This document shows positions 11,501 through 22,682 of a stretch of DNA of 64,000 nucleotides, piece after piece (the stretch's first letter is position 1; every line of letters starts with the position of its first letter). The notes beneath the pieces are model-generated. The model was not told where the DNA came from. It saw nothing but the letters and a program-made list of their open reading frames with translations, and ran no database searches. The position numbers and the translations under genes were made by a program. This DNA is from Psettodes erumei (taxonomy: Eukaryota > Chordata > Actinopteri > Pleuronectiformes > Psettodidae), in the NCBI GenBank assembly GCA_016785225.1, contig JAFBJZ010000670.1, forward strand, positions 496,001-560,000. The letters run 5' to 3'.

Positions 11501-14500
11501 CATGCTGACTGGTTCTTCCCTGGAGGTGGGGATCACATAATATGTATGTAATATTGTAGTCAGACTGGGGACCATATACATTTTTAAACTCTTCCTTTAT
11601 TGTAACTGAACTATGGGATTTAAAAATATAAATATATGGAAGATTATGACCCACAATCCTGCTCAAAGTTACACAGGAAACCATCTTCTTCCAGAATGGT
11701 TATAGGCTTAAGAATGCCTGTTGAAAATCAGTTTGAATTTTATAAATTTGTATTACGGACTTGATATAATATTCATATACTTCATATATAATATTAAAAC
11801 GAGAAGAGGCCCTGCGGATATTTATTTTCTCCTTTTGCTCAGCCCCATATGAATATGATGATTGTTTGTGATACCGTCACGCAAACATTCGCCTCCACCA
11901 AAATCCACCGTAATATTCCTAAGCTTGGCAGATCACACACACACGACTGACACTCCCACACCACCACACGCACACACGCCCGCAAACCCCGCTGTAACCA
12001 CAACACGCTGCGTGCTGATGCCGTGTCTGCTTCTCCCCCTCAGAGATTGAATTCAACTTGACGGGCAGCTACGGCAGCCCCATCCACACCAACCACAACT
12101 CCAACTACAGCTCCATGCCCTCACCAGACATGGACCAGTCCGATCGCAAGCAGCAGCACGACCAGAGCCGACGCCCGCTGAGCGTCGCCACTGACAACAT
12201 GATGCTGGAGTTTTACAAGAAGGATGGGTATGATGCCATGTGCATCCTCCCGCTGCCCACCCCTCCCTCTCTCACTCTCTCTCTCTCTCTCTCTCACTCT
12301 CCACCCACGCCTCCTCTCAGGCATCTGACATTGAATACTAATATTGTGAAGAGGGAAACACTTGCCCATTAAAAAACCCATTACCTCTGTGTGCTGGATT
12401 TACACACCCTGCCGTTGAAACTTTTTGCACCGGTGAAGGGTGGGGATCTTACCGCATACTTCACCTCCCAGTAACTCCAGCACATGTAGCAACTACATCC
12501 CCTGCGATAAAGATTCAGCAGGGGGCTGAAAAATCATCTCCTCTGAGTACATGGAGCTGAATTTCCTTGAGTGGCATTGTCTCTATGGCAACGGGGCCTC
12601 CGATGGAAGGCTGCCGATCACCTCTTGTTGTTTCTCAGGAAATATTTCTCCAGCGCTATCTTCCCATCCTCCCACACCCAGCTCCTCCTTCGCAGTCTGG
12701 CTGGCACGTCACCTGGCCTGAGTCACTCATGCAGCCGGTGGAAAATCACTGGCAGAATTAGCACTCGTGCCTTCGAAAATACCCTGAAAATGAGAAGAAA
12801 AAGCCTTTAATATTATAGACATGAATGTAAATCTGTGCATCCCATATTCTATCAGTATGGGGTGATAGAAAATAGCTTTGGTCTATTTAGTGTAATAAGC
12901 AGCTTAGGAGAAAGCATCTGCTCTGTGTGTGTGTTTTGTACATTTCAGGTATAATTAGAAAAAACAGGCCTTTCATTGGTGCTCAGTAGATAAGTGCAGG
13001 CTATACACTGACTGTCTGAGTGGCTTAAGAGTGGTGTTTTCAACCATGTCTGCATTACTTTTGACTCCGTATCCCTTTTGCCTCTCTTCTCCCCTACTAA
13101 CGCAGCATTAGGAAGATACAAAGGTACCGTATCATGTCCCCCCCCCCCACTTCTTACCCAACTACCCTGACTCACTTTGTAGTGCCGTTCCTGTCATTAG
13201 ACAGTATACTGTATGACTCTGTGTTATGTGTTTCCACCCAGTATGGGCGTTCGGGTCATGGATACCTCTTGGGTGTCTCGTAAAGGTTCGTCCACCCTGG
13301 CACGCAAGGCCTCGTCCACTCCTCCGGGCATGCAAGGCCCCGGCTCTCCCGCAGACGCACTCATCCCCGAGCAGCCCGGAGAGCTCGCCACCTCTCCGTC
13401 GGCAACGCCGCCGCCGCCTGGAGAGAGGTTTTGGTAAGTCGCCAATGAAGATGTTCTCACCTGCCCTCATCCTCACGCACTCACCCACTCCTTTTTATTA
13501 TTTTATTTACTGCCATCGCAACCACCATCATCACCTCCATCACCTCAACTTCTTCTCAGCCGTGTGTGATCCAGATGTGTTAATCATATATTCATTAATC
13601 TGCAACGCCTCCATGTTCTTTTAAGTGTATTTCTGTCAACTCCTTCATGTCACATTCAGTTGATGTCTTTTTCCTCATTCCTTACATTTCTTCCTTTTCC
13701 ACTGTTTGTTGAGGAGATGTCACTGTGGGTTCAATTTCCTAAAAGGATAACGCCATTTTTCTGACTCTAACTCTGAAGGATTTTGTTCCCTATACTGTGT
13801 GGAAGTTTTCGTTTCTGTACATGGCACTGAGCTTCGATCTGCAAGTCCTTGCAAGCATGCCGATATTTCCAATACCCCATTGTTGTGGCTTGGCTCGCTC
13901 CGCTTTGGTCGTGAATTATTTCCTTTTCTGTTGACACTCAGGCTGATTTCATCCCTTTCGGTATGATTATCATAGTTGAACACATGAATAATCACCTCAT
14001 GGCCACTGGCTCTGCCTGTCTGGCGGACAAGAGATAATATGGCTTCAAGTTTGTCTGGCTTTCTCCCCCCTCCTCTCCTGTGGCTCTTTCAGCCAATGAA
14101 AGGGTTTTGTGTCTGTTTCACACTGCCCTGGGCTGACTGCAGGACCTGCAATGCAAACAAGTCTTATAGGATTAGTGCAGACAGGGTTTCCATATGCAGC
14201 AGATGAGGAGATTCAGTCATCAGGTCAGCTTGATGATATTGTAGGCTGCGGACTAGCACTTTGGCTCCAGAACCAGATCCTCGCAGCTCCATGCAGTGTG
14301 CAGACACAAGCTAATCACAGAGGGAGTTCGACACACTGTATTCTTTTCCTTTGGCAATAAAACTTTCTTTTCTTTTGCTATTTCTTTGTGCTTGTCTTTG
14401 TATTTGCACTAAGCTGACTGTGTGCTAAGCTCGGTGCCCACCGCCCACCCTAAAATGCAAATTTTCTTTTTCTTTATTTTTGTCCTTCTGTTTTTTTTTG

Positions 14501-17500
14501 GCTACGGACCAGCTAACAAAACTAACACCTTAATCATCAAAACAGCTTATCCTATATCGCTCCAGTGCGTGTCCCTGTTCAATCACTAGAGCTGTTTCTT
14601 TGTGCTGTTATTTCTCTTAATATCTACAGCTCAGACAACGTGTCGCCCAATCGGCCGGACACCTCTCATGCCCATCCACCCCCAGGGGAGGACCGGCCAC
14701 CCCCCCCTTACCCCACCTCCATGTGCCACTCTCTCCCCCACCACTTCTATCCCAAACCCCCACCCTGTGCTCGCCCTGTGGCGCCGGGTCCAGAGTCCCA
14801 GCCGCCCGGCTCTCCCCCACCCCCAATGCGCTGGTCTGGCTTCACTCCCCCGGCCCCGCCCCCTTCCTCCTCCTCTTCCTCCTCCTCCTCGTCACTTGAC
14901 ATCAATTCGAACCCCAAACCCAGCTGTCTGCACTTCCCCAAGCACAGTCCGCCGAGTGACATGTCGCACGCCCCCCCACCAGACACTAATGCTTCACCAC
15001 TCTACATAAAAACCCCCTTGGTACTAACCCGCCATGACCAGTCCCTTGGCAACCCCCCTAGCCTCCCTTCGTCCGCTCCCCCGCCCCCGCCGTGGGCTGC
15101 CTGTCCATGTGCCCGAGAGAGAGGACCCCCCAGGCTGACTAGGTAAATACAACACACCCATGGCCACTATGGACGCATCACAGAGTGGCAGCTGTATCTC
15201 TCCTCGCTGGCTCATATTTTCTTTTTGCCCCGCCCCCTCCCCCTTCAAATTACATATCTCAGATTCTGTAACATTCATGTTGTACGGGGATGCCTCTCAT
15301 GGGGTTGCCTAGCAACTGAGGATGTTACTGGCTTATATAGTGCTCTGATGCTGGTATTGAGTAGACGATAAATACATGAACAGTGCTGCATATGGCTATC
15401 AAAAAGCATATGAATGTATTTATTCTACAGTATGCAGCAATTTTTTTTGTTCACTAACCAGCAGCAGGAAAACATCACTTTTCAAGATTTTCAAGGTTAT
15501 TAATGCGGTACCCTATTTGCAGTTATGGTGTGGAAGCTACAGTATACAGTATATATAATCTTCATACAGCATAAGCATTTTCCAGCTACCCCTAAGGTGC
15601 TGAGTTTGTAAAGAGTGATCGTGGCAGCTCCCTGAGTCACATGTCCTCTGCGTTACAACCAGACAGCGTGAATCATTACAGCAAATCTTCGTCAGCGGTC
15701 AGAAGAGGCTCGCCCAATAACGCTCCGTCCTGTCATTTGCCAACTCCACGAATTCTCATTCCGATGGTTTGCTGCTTCGTGGCGCACGGCTCAAAAGGAC
15801 TGCAGGGGATCGCAGTTAATTAGACGTCACATAATCCTAAATGTAACTGCTGTACTGCAGTGTAGGTGCTCTTTGTGGGTGAGATTTCATGAGCTTAGTC
15901 TTGTATTTGCAACTGTGCTAGTCCGTATTACTGAGTATGTCCTTGCTGCAGACATGCTGGATGGAAAAGTACAGTAAATGATAAGTTAAGTTATTTTTAA
16001 GGGTGCATACGGTGGAATCTTCATCACTGCCTGCGTACCATGAGGTGGATTTGCATTTATCTTGTCACGTGATGTATCTCTGCTCTGTTTTCTGCGCATC
16101 AGCTGCTGGCACCGTATAGAAATCCACTTCTACTCAAGAAAGTTAATTTACAAGCTTCTGACTAGAGAGGCATTTACTGATGATATGTTTGCTCTGCGTT
16201 CGCTAATGTCGGGAATAATTCTGGAAGCTCGGTGTCTTGTTTTCGGTCAGGGATCCGTCCTGAAGTTCTGAAATCTTGTGAGTTCAGTTCAGATCCCAGC
16301 TGAGCTGTGGTTCAGTCACTCAGTGTCATAAAATGGCCTCGGTTCAGATCACTAAGCCTCTGCATCTACTGAGAGGAAAAGATATTCAAATGTTGACTTG
16401 GACATTTTGACAGCTGAAGTGGAAAAATCTCTCCAGTTGGAAAAAGTTGTTTTTTTTTTATTCTATTATGGTTGAAAGTTATTTTTTGTTACATAATTAA
16501 AACATTATTATTATTTAATCCCTGTATAGCAATGGATTCTCAGCAATATTTTATCTATTGTGGTTTCAACTTGCAGAAAGATTTACAACTTTAGGGACTT
16601 ATGTATGTGTGCCATTTGTATTTGATATTTGTAAAGATGTCACCTACTTTTTAGTCTGTAAACACTTGACTTTTTGGATGTCAGAAAACTTTGGTAACAC
16701 GGGTAACAGCGCACTTAAAAGTAGCGACACACTCATTAATGTGATGGTAGTGATGATGGTGGCGGCACTGCGGCGATGTGCTCATAAATAAACGGTGTCC
16801 GATACGATCTGCACACTAATGTCTGCCTGTCTTTTTCAGTTCGCTGAAGAGTAAAGAGCTCTCCCCTGTCATTGGACACAAAGCCATCCAGGTGGCAGGT
16901 CCAACAGTCCCATCCAGCAGCAGTCCTCAGGGCAGCAGCCAGTCCCCCCACTCCACAGAGCACAGTCCACACAACCTGCGCAAAGGTCAGCACCTCTGTC
17001 AGTCTGAGCTCACACTGATTTGTGGACATGTTTTCGTTTTGAACAGGAGACAGTAATATGATTGTGCTGTGCATTTCCAGGTTCCAAGAAGTTGGCCCCT
17101 GTGCCTCCCAAGGTCCCTTATGGCCAGTCTGGCGGGATGTCCGACCAGTCCACAGGTCAGCCGTCACCGGTCAGCCTGTCCCCCACACCTCCTAGCACCC
17201 CCTCCCCTTATGGACTGGCCTGCCCTCCAGGGCAAGTACCCCCATCCTCCCCTGGGCAGACCCCACTGGGGGCGCCCCACTCCCTCTCGTCCCCACCCTC
17301 CCTGACCGGAACGCTCACCAAGTCTCGGCCTGCCCCTAAGCCCAGGCAGAGACCCAGCCTGCCCCCTCCTCAGCCGCCCACAGCCCCTCCAGGGCTCACT
17401 GGCCCGGCCGCGGCCCCAATCCCCCAGCCCCTGGAGCAGGGCCTCCTGGATGGACTGTCTCCTGGGGAGAGCATGTCTACAGGTAAACATCAGCCCTTGG

Positions 17501-19414
17501 CAACAACACCCCTGCCACCACCACCACAGGTGGGGCTGCAGCGGCCCACTCTCAGACTCGCTGTGGCTCTGTCTAATGGAGACGGTGGACGAGTGTAGGA
17601 CTCCGTAGGACTTGTAGATGTAAACGATACCCCTCCCCTTTATCGACTGTTCCCAACACGAATGTCTGAATGAATTAAAGTTGCCTTTTAGACACAGATG
17701 CCTGACAAGAAGACAATGTAAATCTTAGCAGTTTTGTGCTACCGCTAGCAAGCGAATCTCCTGACCTATGTATTCATTGCTTGTGTTATGTGATGATGTT
17801 TCTGGGTAATGTGTGGAAACATCAGAGAAGCATAGCTCGTCCTGCTTGTATGGGAGTTGCCATTAGATTCATCATGTGCTCTCTGTTTATCTGTGTTACC
17901 CAGACCCTCACTCGGCAGAGGTAGGTCAGAGGCTCGCACAGTTCACACTAGCCTAGTCTCTCTCTGACTGCGTAGCAGGCGTGGAAACCCAGCCAGACCA
18001 ACCCCACATTATATCTGCAATATGATGTTCTGATGCCGAGGTGTTCTGTCAATATGTACCAATCGTTCTGTCACTTTGTTATATTTATCATTCTCTTGTT
18101 CCCCCTGCTACTATTGTGTACTTTGCAGCTGTGTGAGGCCAGGGATTCAGTGTGGGCTAAGTGTGAGGGGGACTTTTAGGGTAAGCCAGATCGCTCCCCC
18201 CCCCCGCCCCATGCGCTCCATCTCACTGCCTGGCCTCGTGCTGTGGCTGCCTCTGGGGTCTCCTGCAGCCTGCCTCAAACGTACCAACCCGTGGCTCTCA
18301 ATCCAAACATTTTCCCTCTATTCCCTGGGAGCAGGATGAAATTATTGACTGTTTGCACGGTGTTGCCGTTCAGCCCGCAGTGCATGGCTTAAGGACTTCC
18401 CAGAGTGCACCACACTGCGCTCACATTGCAGACGCCGTCTTAAAGCCCCTCCTCCTTTCGTTTCACATTCCCAGCCCTATGCCAGCAGACATCCCCCTCC
18501 AACGCACCCTGCCACCGGTGTCGGGGGAGGGGGGGGGGCACAGGTAACCCCCAATCCTCCTTTGGCAGGTTCATCGCTTTTTTATAACCTCTGCTCCCTC
18601 TTACTACACCGCCACGCTCCATCTCATTCCTACACAGGAGTAGTCATCAGTCTCTGCTTCGACCTGCTGCTTTCAATAAACGCAGCAGCACTTTGGTATA
18701 TATCTATATTTAGAGCTAATATCAAGCCCTCATGAGATTTCCATTGTTACTTCAAGCCCACTTGGTGTCTCGGTGCCATTTTTCCACAGAGTTCCACACG
18801 CATCTTGTTGCCTCTGTGTTGGTTTATCTGGCCTTTGTTGTAAAATTGTACAGTGATGTGTCATCGTGCAGTCATTTTGACCTGTTATTGTATTTTAACA
18901 AAATATCTGTTGTCGTTGTCTCAAAAGACGCAAAAGAAAAAGCTGTGACATGCCACACTAGTCGCTACCAAGTTTGTCCAGGTGTGACTAGCGACACACT
19001 GAAAAACATCCCTGTGTAGAATGTGAAGCAAATGTAATCTACTGATTCTCTCAATCAGGACAGACATCATATGCCACTACCATGAGTTCAGACTCAAAGC
19101 GATATTAATATTATTTCTGCTCTCTTCCGTTTTTTACACCTCATTGTCATCATCATGTGCCCTCTTCTCCTCCTCCTTTTCCACCTCCTCCTCCTCTTGC
19201 TCACCATTTCCTGCCATTCTGCTCCTCATACTCACCTCTCCCGCCATGCTCACCATTAGATATCTTCAATTATGAAATCCCCTCCATCAATGTCAATCTG
19301 GACAGCCTCATCGATGAGTTCAGCGGTGCCCCCTGCAGGAGGTCCCTGGCAGTGGCAGACTCTCCAGAGGGGGACGCTGTGCCTGAGGAGGAGCCCCAGA
19401 GCACCACTCTATGA
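5995..19414 (+). CDS. arhgap44: ARHGAP44 (RICH2): BAR-RhoGAP protein, 5'-partial, 21 exons
   Basis: This Rho GTPase-activating protein binds curved membrane through an N-terminal BAR domain and stimulates GTP hydrolysis by Rac/Cdc42-type GTPases (known from the family). It acts at neuronal and endosomal membranes. Exons read directly: 5995-6034, 6279-6398, 6509-6585, 6773-6884, 7070-7146, 7253-7367, 7559-7627, 8513-8594, 8928-9055, 9731-9842, 10338-10419, 10575-10655, 11215-11328, 11434-11525, 12044-12227, 13106-13123, 13242-13433, 14630-15142, 16840-16985, 17081-17482 and 19260-19414. Every junction is GT-AG and the phases join without a break. The order is BAR domain, RhoGAP domain, proline-rich tail, then a C-terminal PDZ-binding STTL. 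Residue-level similarity to human ARHGAP44 is much stronger than to its paralogue ARHGAP17, for example VEKRLDLVKQVTHSTHKKL and GEIEFNLTGSYGSP. The first coding exon, which in human encodes about 18 residues, is not in the window. Whether this is the teleost a or b copy cannot be decided. Confidence 0.95.
8324..8354. repeat. GA microsatellite in an ARHGAP44 intron
   Basis: An uninterrupted AG/GA run of about 31 bases lies within intron 7628-8512. The rest of that intron holds no recognisable element. Confidence 0.9.
8928..11525 (+). CDS. arhgap44: ARHGAP44 exons for the RhoGAP domain (6 exons)
   Basis: Six exons (8928-9055, 9731-9842, 10338-10419, 10575-10655, 11215-11328 and 11434-11525) encode the catalytic RhoGAP fold. 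The family's arginine finger is the R in EEGLFRVAPSASKLKKLKA, with codon AGA at 9740-9742. The conserved AGALKSYLRELPEPLMT loop, the KMTPGNMAIVLGPNLLW block and the C-terminal IEPIIQHADWFFPGE helix are all intact, so the domain should be catalytically competent (inference). The first exon starts EAWVEKPSFGKSLEEHL, which links the BAR and GAP domains. No stop codon or frame break is present. Confidence 0.93.
12044..12227 (+). CDS. arhgap44: ARHGAP44 exon after the GAP domain
   Basis: This exon begins with the E of GEIEFNLTGSYGSPIH and continues through NYSSMPSPDMDQSDRKQQ and RRPLSVATDNMMLEFYKKDG, all close to human ARHGAP44. It ends two bases into a glycine codon (GG|gtatga). The region between the GAP domain and the proline-rich tail is serine-rich and probably disordered. 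The preceding intron (11526-12043) is AT-rich at its start and CA-rich near its end. The donor is followed by a CT microsatellite at 12275-12300. Confidence 0.93.
12275..12300. repeat. CT microsatellite just after an ARHGAP44 donor
   Basis: A CT-rich run lies about 50 bases downstream of the donor at 12228, in the intron before the microexon. CT-rich tracts near microexons can bind PTB-type splicing repressors (known); a role here is speculative. Confidence 0.85.
13106..13123 (+). CDS. arhgap44: ARHGAP44 18-nt microexon (IRKIQ)
   Basis: The microexon is bounded by cag at 13103-13105 and gtaccg from 13124. It supplies the last base of a Gly codon, five codons (IRKIQ) and two bases of a Ser codon. 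The flanking exons then join as KKDG-IRKIQ-SMGVRVMD. The human protein has the corresponding LRKIQ between the same flanks, so both the exon and its phase are supported by conservation. Its length is a multiple of three, so skipping would keep the frame. Confidence 0.88.
13242..13433 (+). CDS. arhgap44: ARHGAP44 tail exon (SMGVRVMDTSWVSRKGS)
   Basis: This exon encodes the start of the proline/serine-rich tail. SMGVRVMDTSWVSRKGS is close to human, followed by diverged PPGMQ, PEQPG and PPPPGERF segments. It ends TTT TG|gtaagt in phase 2. That phase can join either to the large cassette at 14630 (giving Cys-Ser-Asp) or directly to the exon at 16840 (giving Cys-Ser-Leu-Lys-Ser-Lys-Glu-Leu). The second joining resembles the human arrangement. 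Confidence 0.9.
14630..15142 (+). CDS. arhgap44: Proline-rich 171-codon cassette exon of ARHGAP44
   Basis: This long exon candidate follows a polypyrimidine tract and ctacag, and ends ACT AG|gtaaat. It is 513 nt long and phase-symmetric (one base, 170 codons, two bases), so including or skipping it preserves the frame. The frame is open throughout and very rich in Pro and Ser. It holds a PPPPY stretch (a PPxY WW-domain ligand), several PPxP runs, and a run of ten serines encoded by a TCC/TCT-like repeat near 14866-14893. It has no counterpart in human ARHGAP44 as I recall it, so it is probably an alternatively spliced, lineage-specific insertion in the SH3/WW-binding tail (inference). Transcript evidence is needed. 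Confidence 0.72.
16840..17482 (+). CDS. arhgap44: ARHGAP44 tail exons with SH3-binding proline motifs
   Basis: Exon 16840-16985 encodes SLKSKELSPVIGHKAIQ and SPHSTEHSPHNLRKG. Exon 17081-17482 encodes SKKLAPVPPKVPYGQSGG, GQPSPVSLSPTPPSTPSPYG and KSRPAPKPRQRPSLPPPQPP, and ends GESMST. These blocks match the human tail. The basic-proline segments are typical SH3 ligands. The second exon ends ACA G|gtaaac and normally splices to 19260. If that donor is not used, the frame stays open to a stop at 17596-17598 (see the separate entry). Confidence 0.92.
17483..17598 (+). other. arhgap44: Possible intronic alternative C-terminus of ARHGAP44
   Basis: Past the donor at 17483 the reading frame stays open for 38 codons, including PLPPPPQVGLQRPTLRLA, and stops with TAG at 17596-17598. 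An ATTAAA hexamer lies at 17674-17679. A read-through and intronic polyadenylation isoform is therefore possible. It would lack the exon 19260 tail and its PDZ-binding STTL. This is an inference from an open frame only. Confidence 0.35.
19260..19414 (+). CDS. arhgap44: ARHGAP44 last coding exon with PDZ-binding C-terminus
   Basis: The exon follows caccattag and joins in frame as ST-DIFNYEIPSINVNLDS, matching human ST-DLVHFDIPSIHIELGS. It ends EEEPQSTTL and a TGA stop at 19412-19414. The human protein ends ESTAL. Both are class I PDZ ligands, which in this family bind Shank-type scaffolds. The conservation of this end shows that exons 13106-19414 belong to one transcript. Confidence 0.93.
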
Positions 19415-22400
19415 CCTATGACCCTAAAGGCATCACAGCTTACCAGCACCCCTATGGCTGTACATACTCTAACTGTCGCCGCCAAGGCCTGATGGAAACA
19501 CCAATTGGCCTCACCAATGCCCACCTGAAACCAGAACTCAAACCCTCCCTCACATCTGCTACAGGCTGCAAAGAAACTCATCTCTTGCAATTGCTCGCTA
19601 GTACTTAAATGTGACTACACACACAAAAAAAAAAACCACCAAAATGCCATAGTGGAGGAACAGTTGCCTTTAGGAAGAAAGACTGGAATATAGATGAGTA
19701 TTAGATTAAAAATGTTTTCAGTTGTTTCTTTTTTTTTTACTCTTTGCTTTGTTCATTTCTGTTGTTTGATGCAGTGGTGTGTATTTTTGCGCTTTTTTTC
19801 CCAATTTCTTTTTGCCTTATCGAAACATGCAATCAAATTGCAATATTGTATTCATGAGTCGTGCAACTTTACGGTTAGGGAAACTCAGAGCCTGACATGG
19901 TTAGGAGCATAGCCCATCCTCAGGGTGAAACAGAGAGACAGCGAGAGAGTAATCCAGTTATACTGCTCACAGGGTATTTTCAAGCTTTGTGCACATTGGG
20001 GAAAATGCTGAGCCCGGCGGGTTTGGCATGCGAGGAGAGATTTAATGCAGTTTTGAAGCTTATCCTCACACCTGGTTTTGAGTTCCCCTCTTCTATCACA
20101 TATTTAAAACTGCACTTCTCTACCTGACCATTTTCCGTCAAACTCACTCACTTTAACTCACTTTATACCAGCACAGTATGAGAAGAATGTTACTGTACAT
20201 TTTTTGAATTCAGTCGTGAAGAAAGCACCAAGACGTGTTTGCATGACAAGCCGATATAATCAAACCGCTTCGGATCAGGGCCTCAGAGTGTTTTAATTTT
20301 GCGGGAGTGTTCCTGTTGTCCTCAGAGAGTAAATTTAGAAAAGCCATGTGCTGTTGCAGCTCGATGATAACGGATGGATGACTACACTGCCTTTAGGTTC
20401 ACATGATTCTCTCTCTTAACCTTGTTTCAAGTGCTTCAGGTTCAGTGACCTTTGACCCCTTGTGTAAATACAAAGACTGTACATACAAATTGATGTATAT
20501 AAATCTGAGAGGAAAGGTATGTGTAAAATGCATATCTTGAATATATAGAATAATAATATATGTGCTGATATTTATCATGTGTAGAAAATGTAATGATTAA
20601 AAAAATTGATGTTATTTTTTTGTCCCTGCACACAATGAACAGGTCTACTGTAGATTCATAATCTCTCACTTTAACACCAGGTAACAACAATGCTGCAGCA
20701 GAAATGCAGGACGTTATTTCTGCTAGAAATCAATTGTGGTCTTTCTATTTCCGTCTCCTGAGCTTTTGACTTCAGACATGCTACAGCGTTAATGAGTTAC
20801 AAAACAATGCCCTATCTTTTCCTCTTATTTAATCAGACCCTGGACCTTTTAATTAGTCCTTAATGAGGCTTTTAAACCCATGTTATTGGACTGAGTATAA
20901 CAATGTAAAAACCCTTGCTTTGTCAATTAGACAAGCTAATGTGTCATCAAATTTGGCACACTTGCTACATCACTCTAAATTTTAAAAAGTTTGTGTCCTT
21001 TGTTGGTATTCTCCCCACAGACAATTAATCAGAGGTATTTGAAAGGCATCAGACAACAAATGCTGAAGTATCCCTTTTTTAATTTACATACAGAATGTCC
21101 AAGGACAATTATTTTGTCAATTTAAGTGCAATTACAGTGTTTACTGATCCACCTCAGTCAAAACAAAGTGGTCAAAGTCATCCTTCCCAAACCTTCACAA
21201 AAACAAGCCATTCATTTTATTGCAAAGCATTTTTTTTTCCCAAGTTTGTTTTTGTGTGTGTATGTGTGTGCGCGTCTGTGATTTAACTTCTTACAAAATG
21301 CATTCTTGATTAACCTCTCTCCAAAAGTGATCCATGGTATGCCTCGGTGTGTGTTCTCAATGGACTATGTTTATGAAGATTTTGGTGATGTTGAATTTAA
21401 TTCTGTTGATAGCTGTGGTGGTTATATGACAACAACTGCAAGTGCCCTCACACTGGTTGTTATTTTTATTTTTTATTTTTTGGAACTATAGGCATAATCA
21501 ATGTGTTCTAGAGGTTTTATTGTCTGTGCTGGATCCATACATTTAAACGAGGAGGTGGGGGTATCTCTGAATGTGACTCACTCAGACTTCAAGTGGTCGG
21601 GCCCTGTTTTTGTAATAACCGAACAGGATGAAAGAAAGCTGGCATTTGGATGAGGGTTAATTAGGGCCTGTTGGCATGTATTATTATAATTATCAGTACA
21701 GGGCAGTGTTGCTGTAACGCTTCTGTGCATCATAACTGGAACTTACAGCCACCAAAAAGCATGTATTCATATTCAGTATAGGTGTGATTATGCTGCTGGA
21801 AATAAGAAAAAAAAAGTGTCTGTATCCTCCCCCAAAAACACGAGTCATGATTCCATCGCATGTCAACTTTCAGTCAGTAATTTAACTTTACGGCCGTTCT
21901 TCAAGAGCATATTCATAAGAGCCACTTTTGGCACCTAATAGTACACCGTTACGTAGTTTTAGGCCTATACTTCTTATCTCACCTCACCACCAAGTATGTT
22001 GGTTTAAAGTAAGGCTCAATTTGTTTACATTTTGTGGGGAGGGGGTTTAAATGAGAAAAAAAAGAGGAAAATCTGAAAAAGTGTCATGCATGCGCTTAGA
22101 TAGTTTTTTGATAATCCACATTTTGTGTCAATCACCGTCTTTTTAGGGATTGTGAGAGGGGTAATGAGTCAAATGTAATGATGGAGAATGTGGATCGTGA
22201 CAAATGGTCCTGTGTGGGGGTTTTGAGCAATACGGTGGAGGAGTGGACGTTGCCCGTGGATGTACTGCCTCCTTCTGCTTTCACCACTAGTGTACAAACA
22301 GAACCTGCCGCTTGTCAAGCCCACCATGCCCACCCCTCCCTCCTCTGCTTAGCATATCAAGTGGAACACAGTGTGTACTGTGAAGCCTACCTGCAATCCT

Positions 22401-22440
22401 TATCAGAATGTCAGAAATAAATATATATATTAAACTCTAC
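19415..22440 (+). other. arhgap44: ARHGAP44 3' UTR
   Basis: The region from the TGA at 19412 to the AATAAA at 22416-22421 has no recognisable coding exon. It is AT-rich, with several T-rich tracts, an A run near 19625 and ATTTA-containing stretches typical of long neuronal 3' UTRs. The next gene is on the opposite strand. The exact cleavage site is not visible, but the sequence after the hexamer becomes GT-rich (ggttcgtgtgggtttatt), as expected of a downstream element. Confidence 0.65.
22416..22421 (+). terminator. arhgap44: Poly(A) signal AATAAA, ARHGAP44
   Basis: A canonical hexamer is followed within about 50 bases by a GT/T-rich element. It is the strongest plus-strand signal between the ARHGAP44 stop and the next gene. 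Confidence 0.6.
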
Positions 22441-22682
22441 ATTTGTAATAATCTCACCTGGTTCGTGTGGGTTTATTTCAGTGTTTTGGTCTCATTTTTT
22501 CAACCATTTTGTGTTCGCAAAAAGTAGCTCTGCCTCAGCAATAGAATGCTGCTTATGTGCTGATACACCAGAATTAACAAACTAATAATATATACATATA
22601 TCAGTCATGAGAGATATATTACTACAGGATTATTTCAATTCTTTTACTACAATACTATATAAAATTTCCTAATAATACAGCT

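Noticed and set aside
14747..14986. Glutamate-run minus-strand frame
   Set aside because: It is the antisense of the TCC serine repeat in the ARHGAP44 cassette exon.
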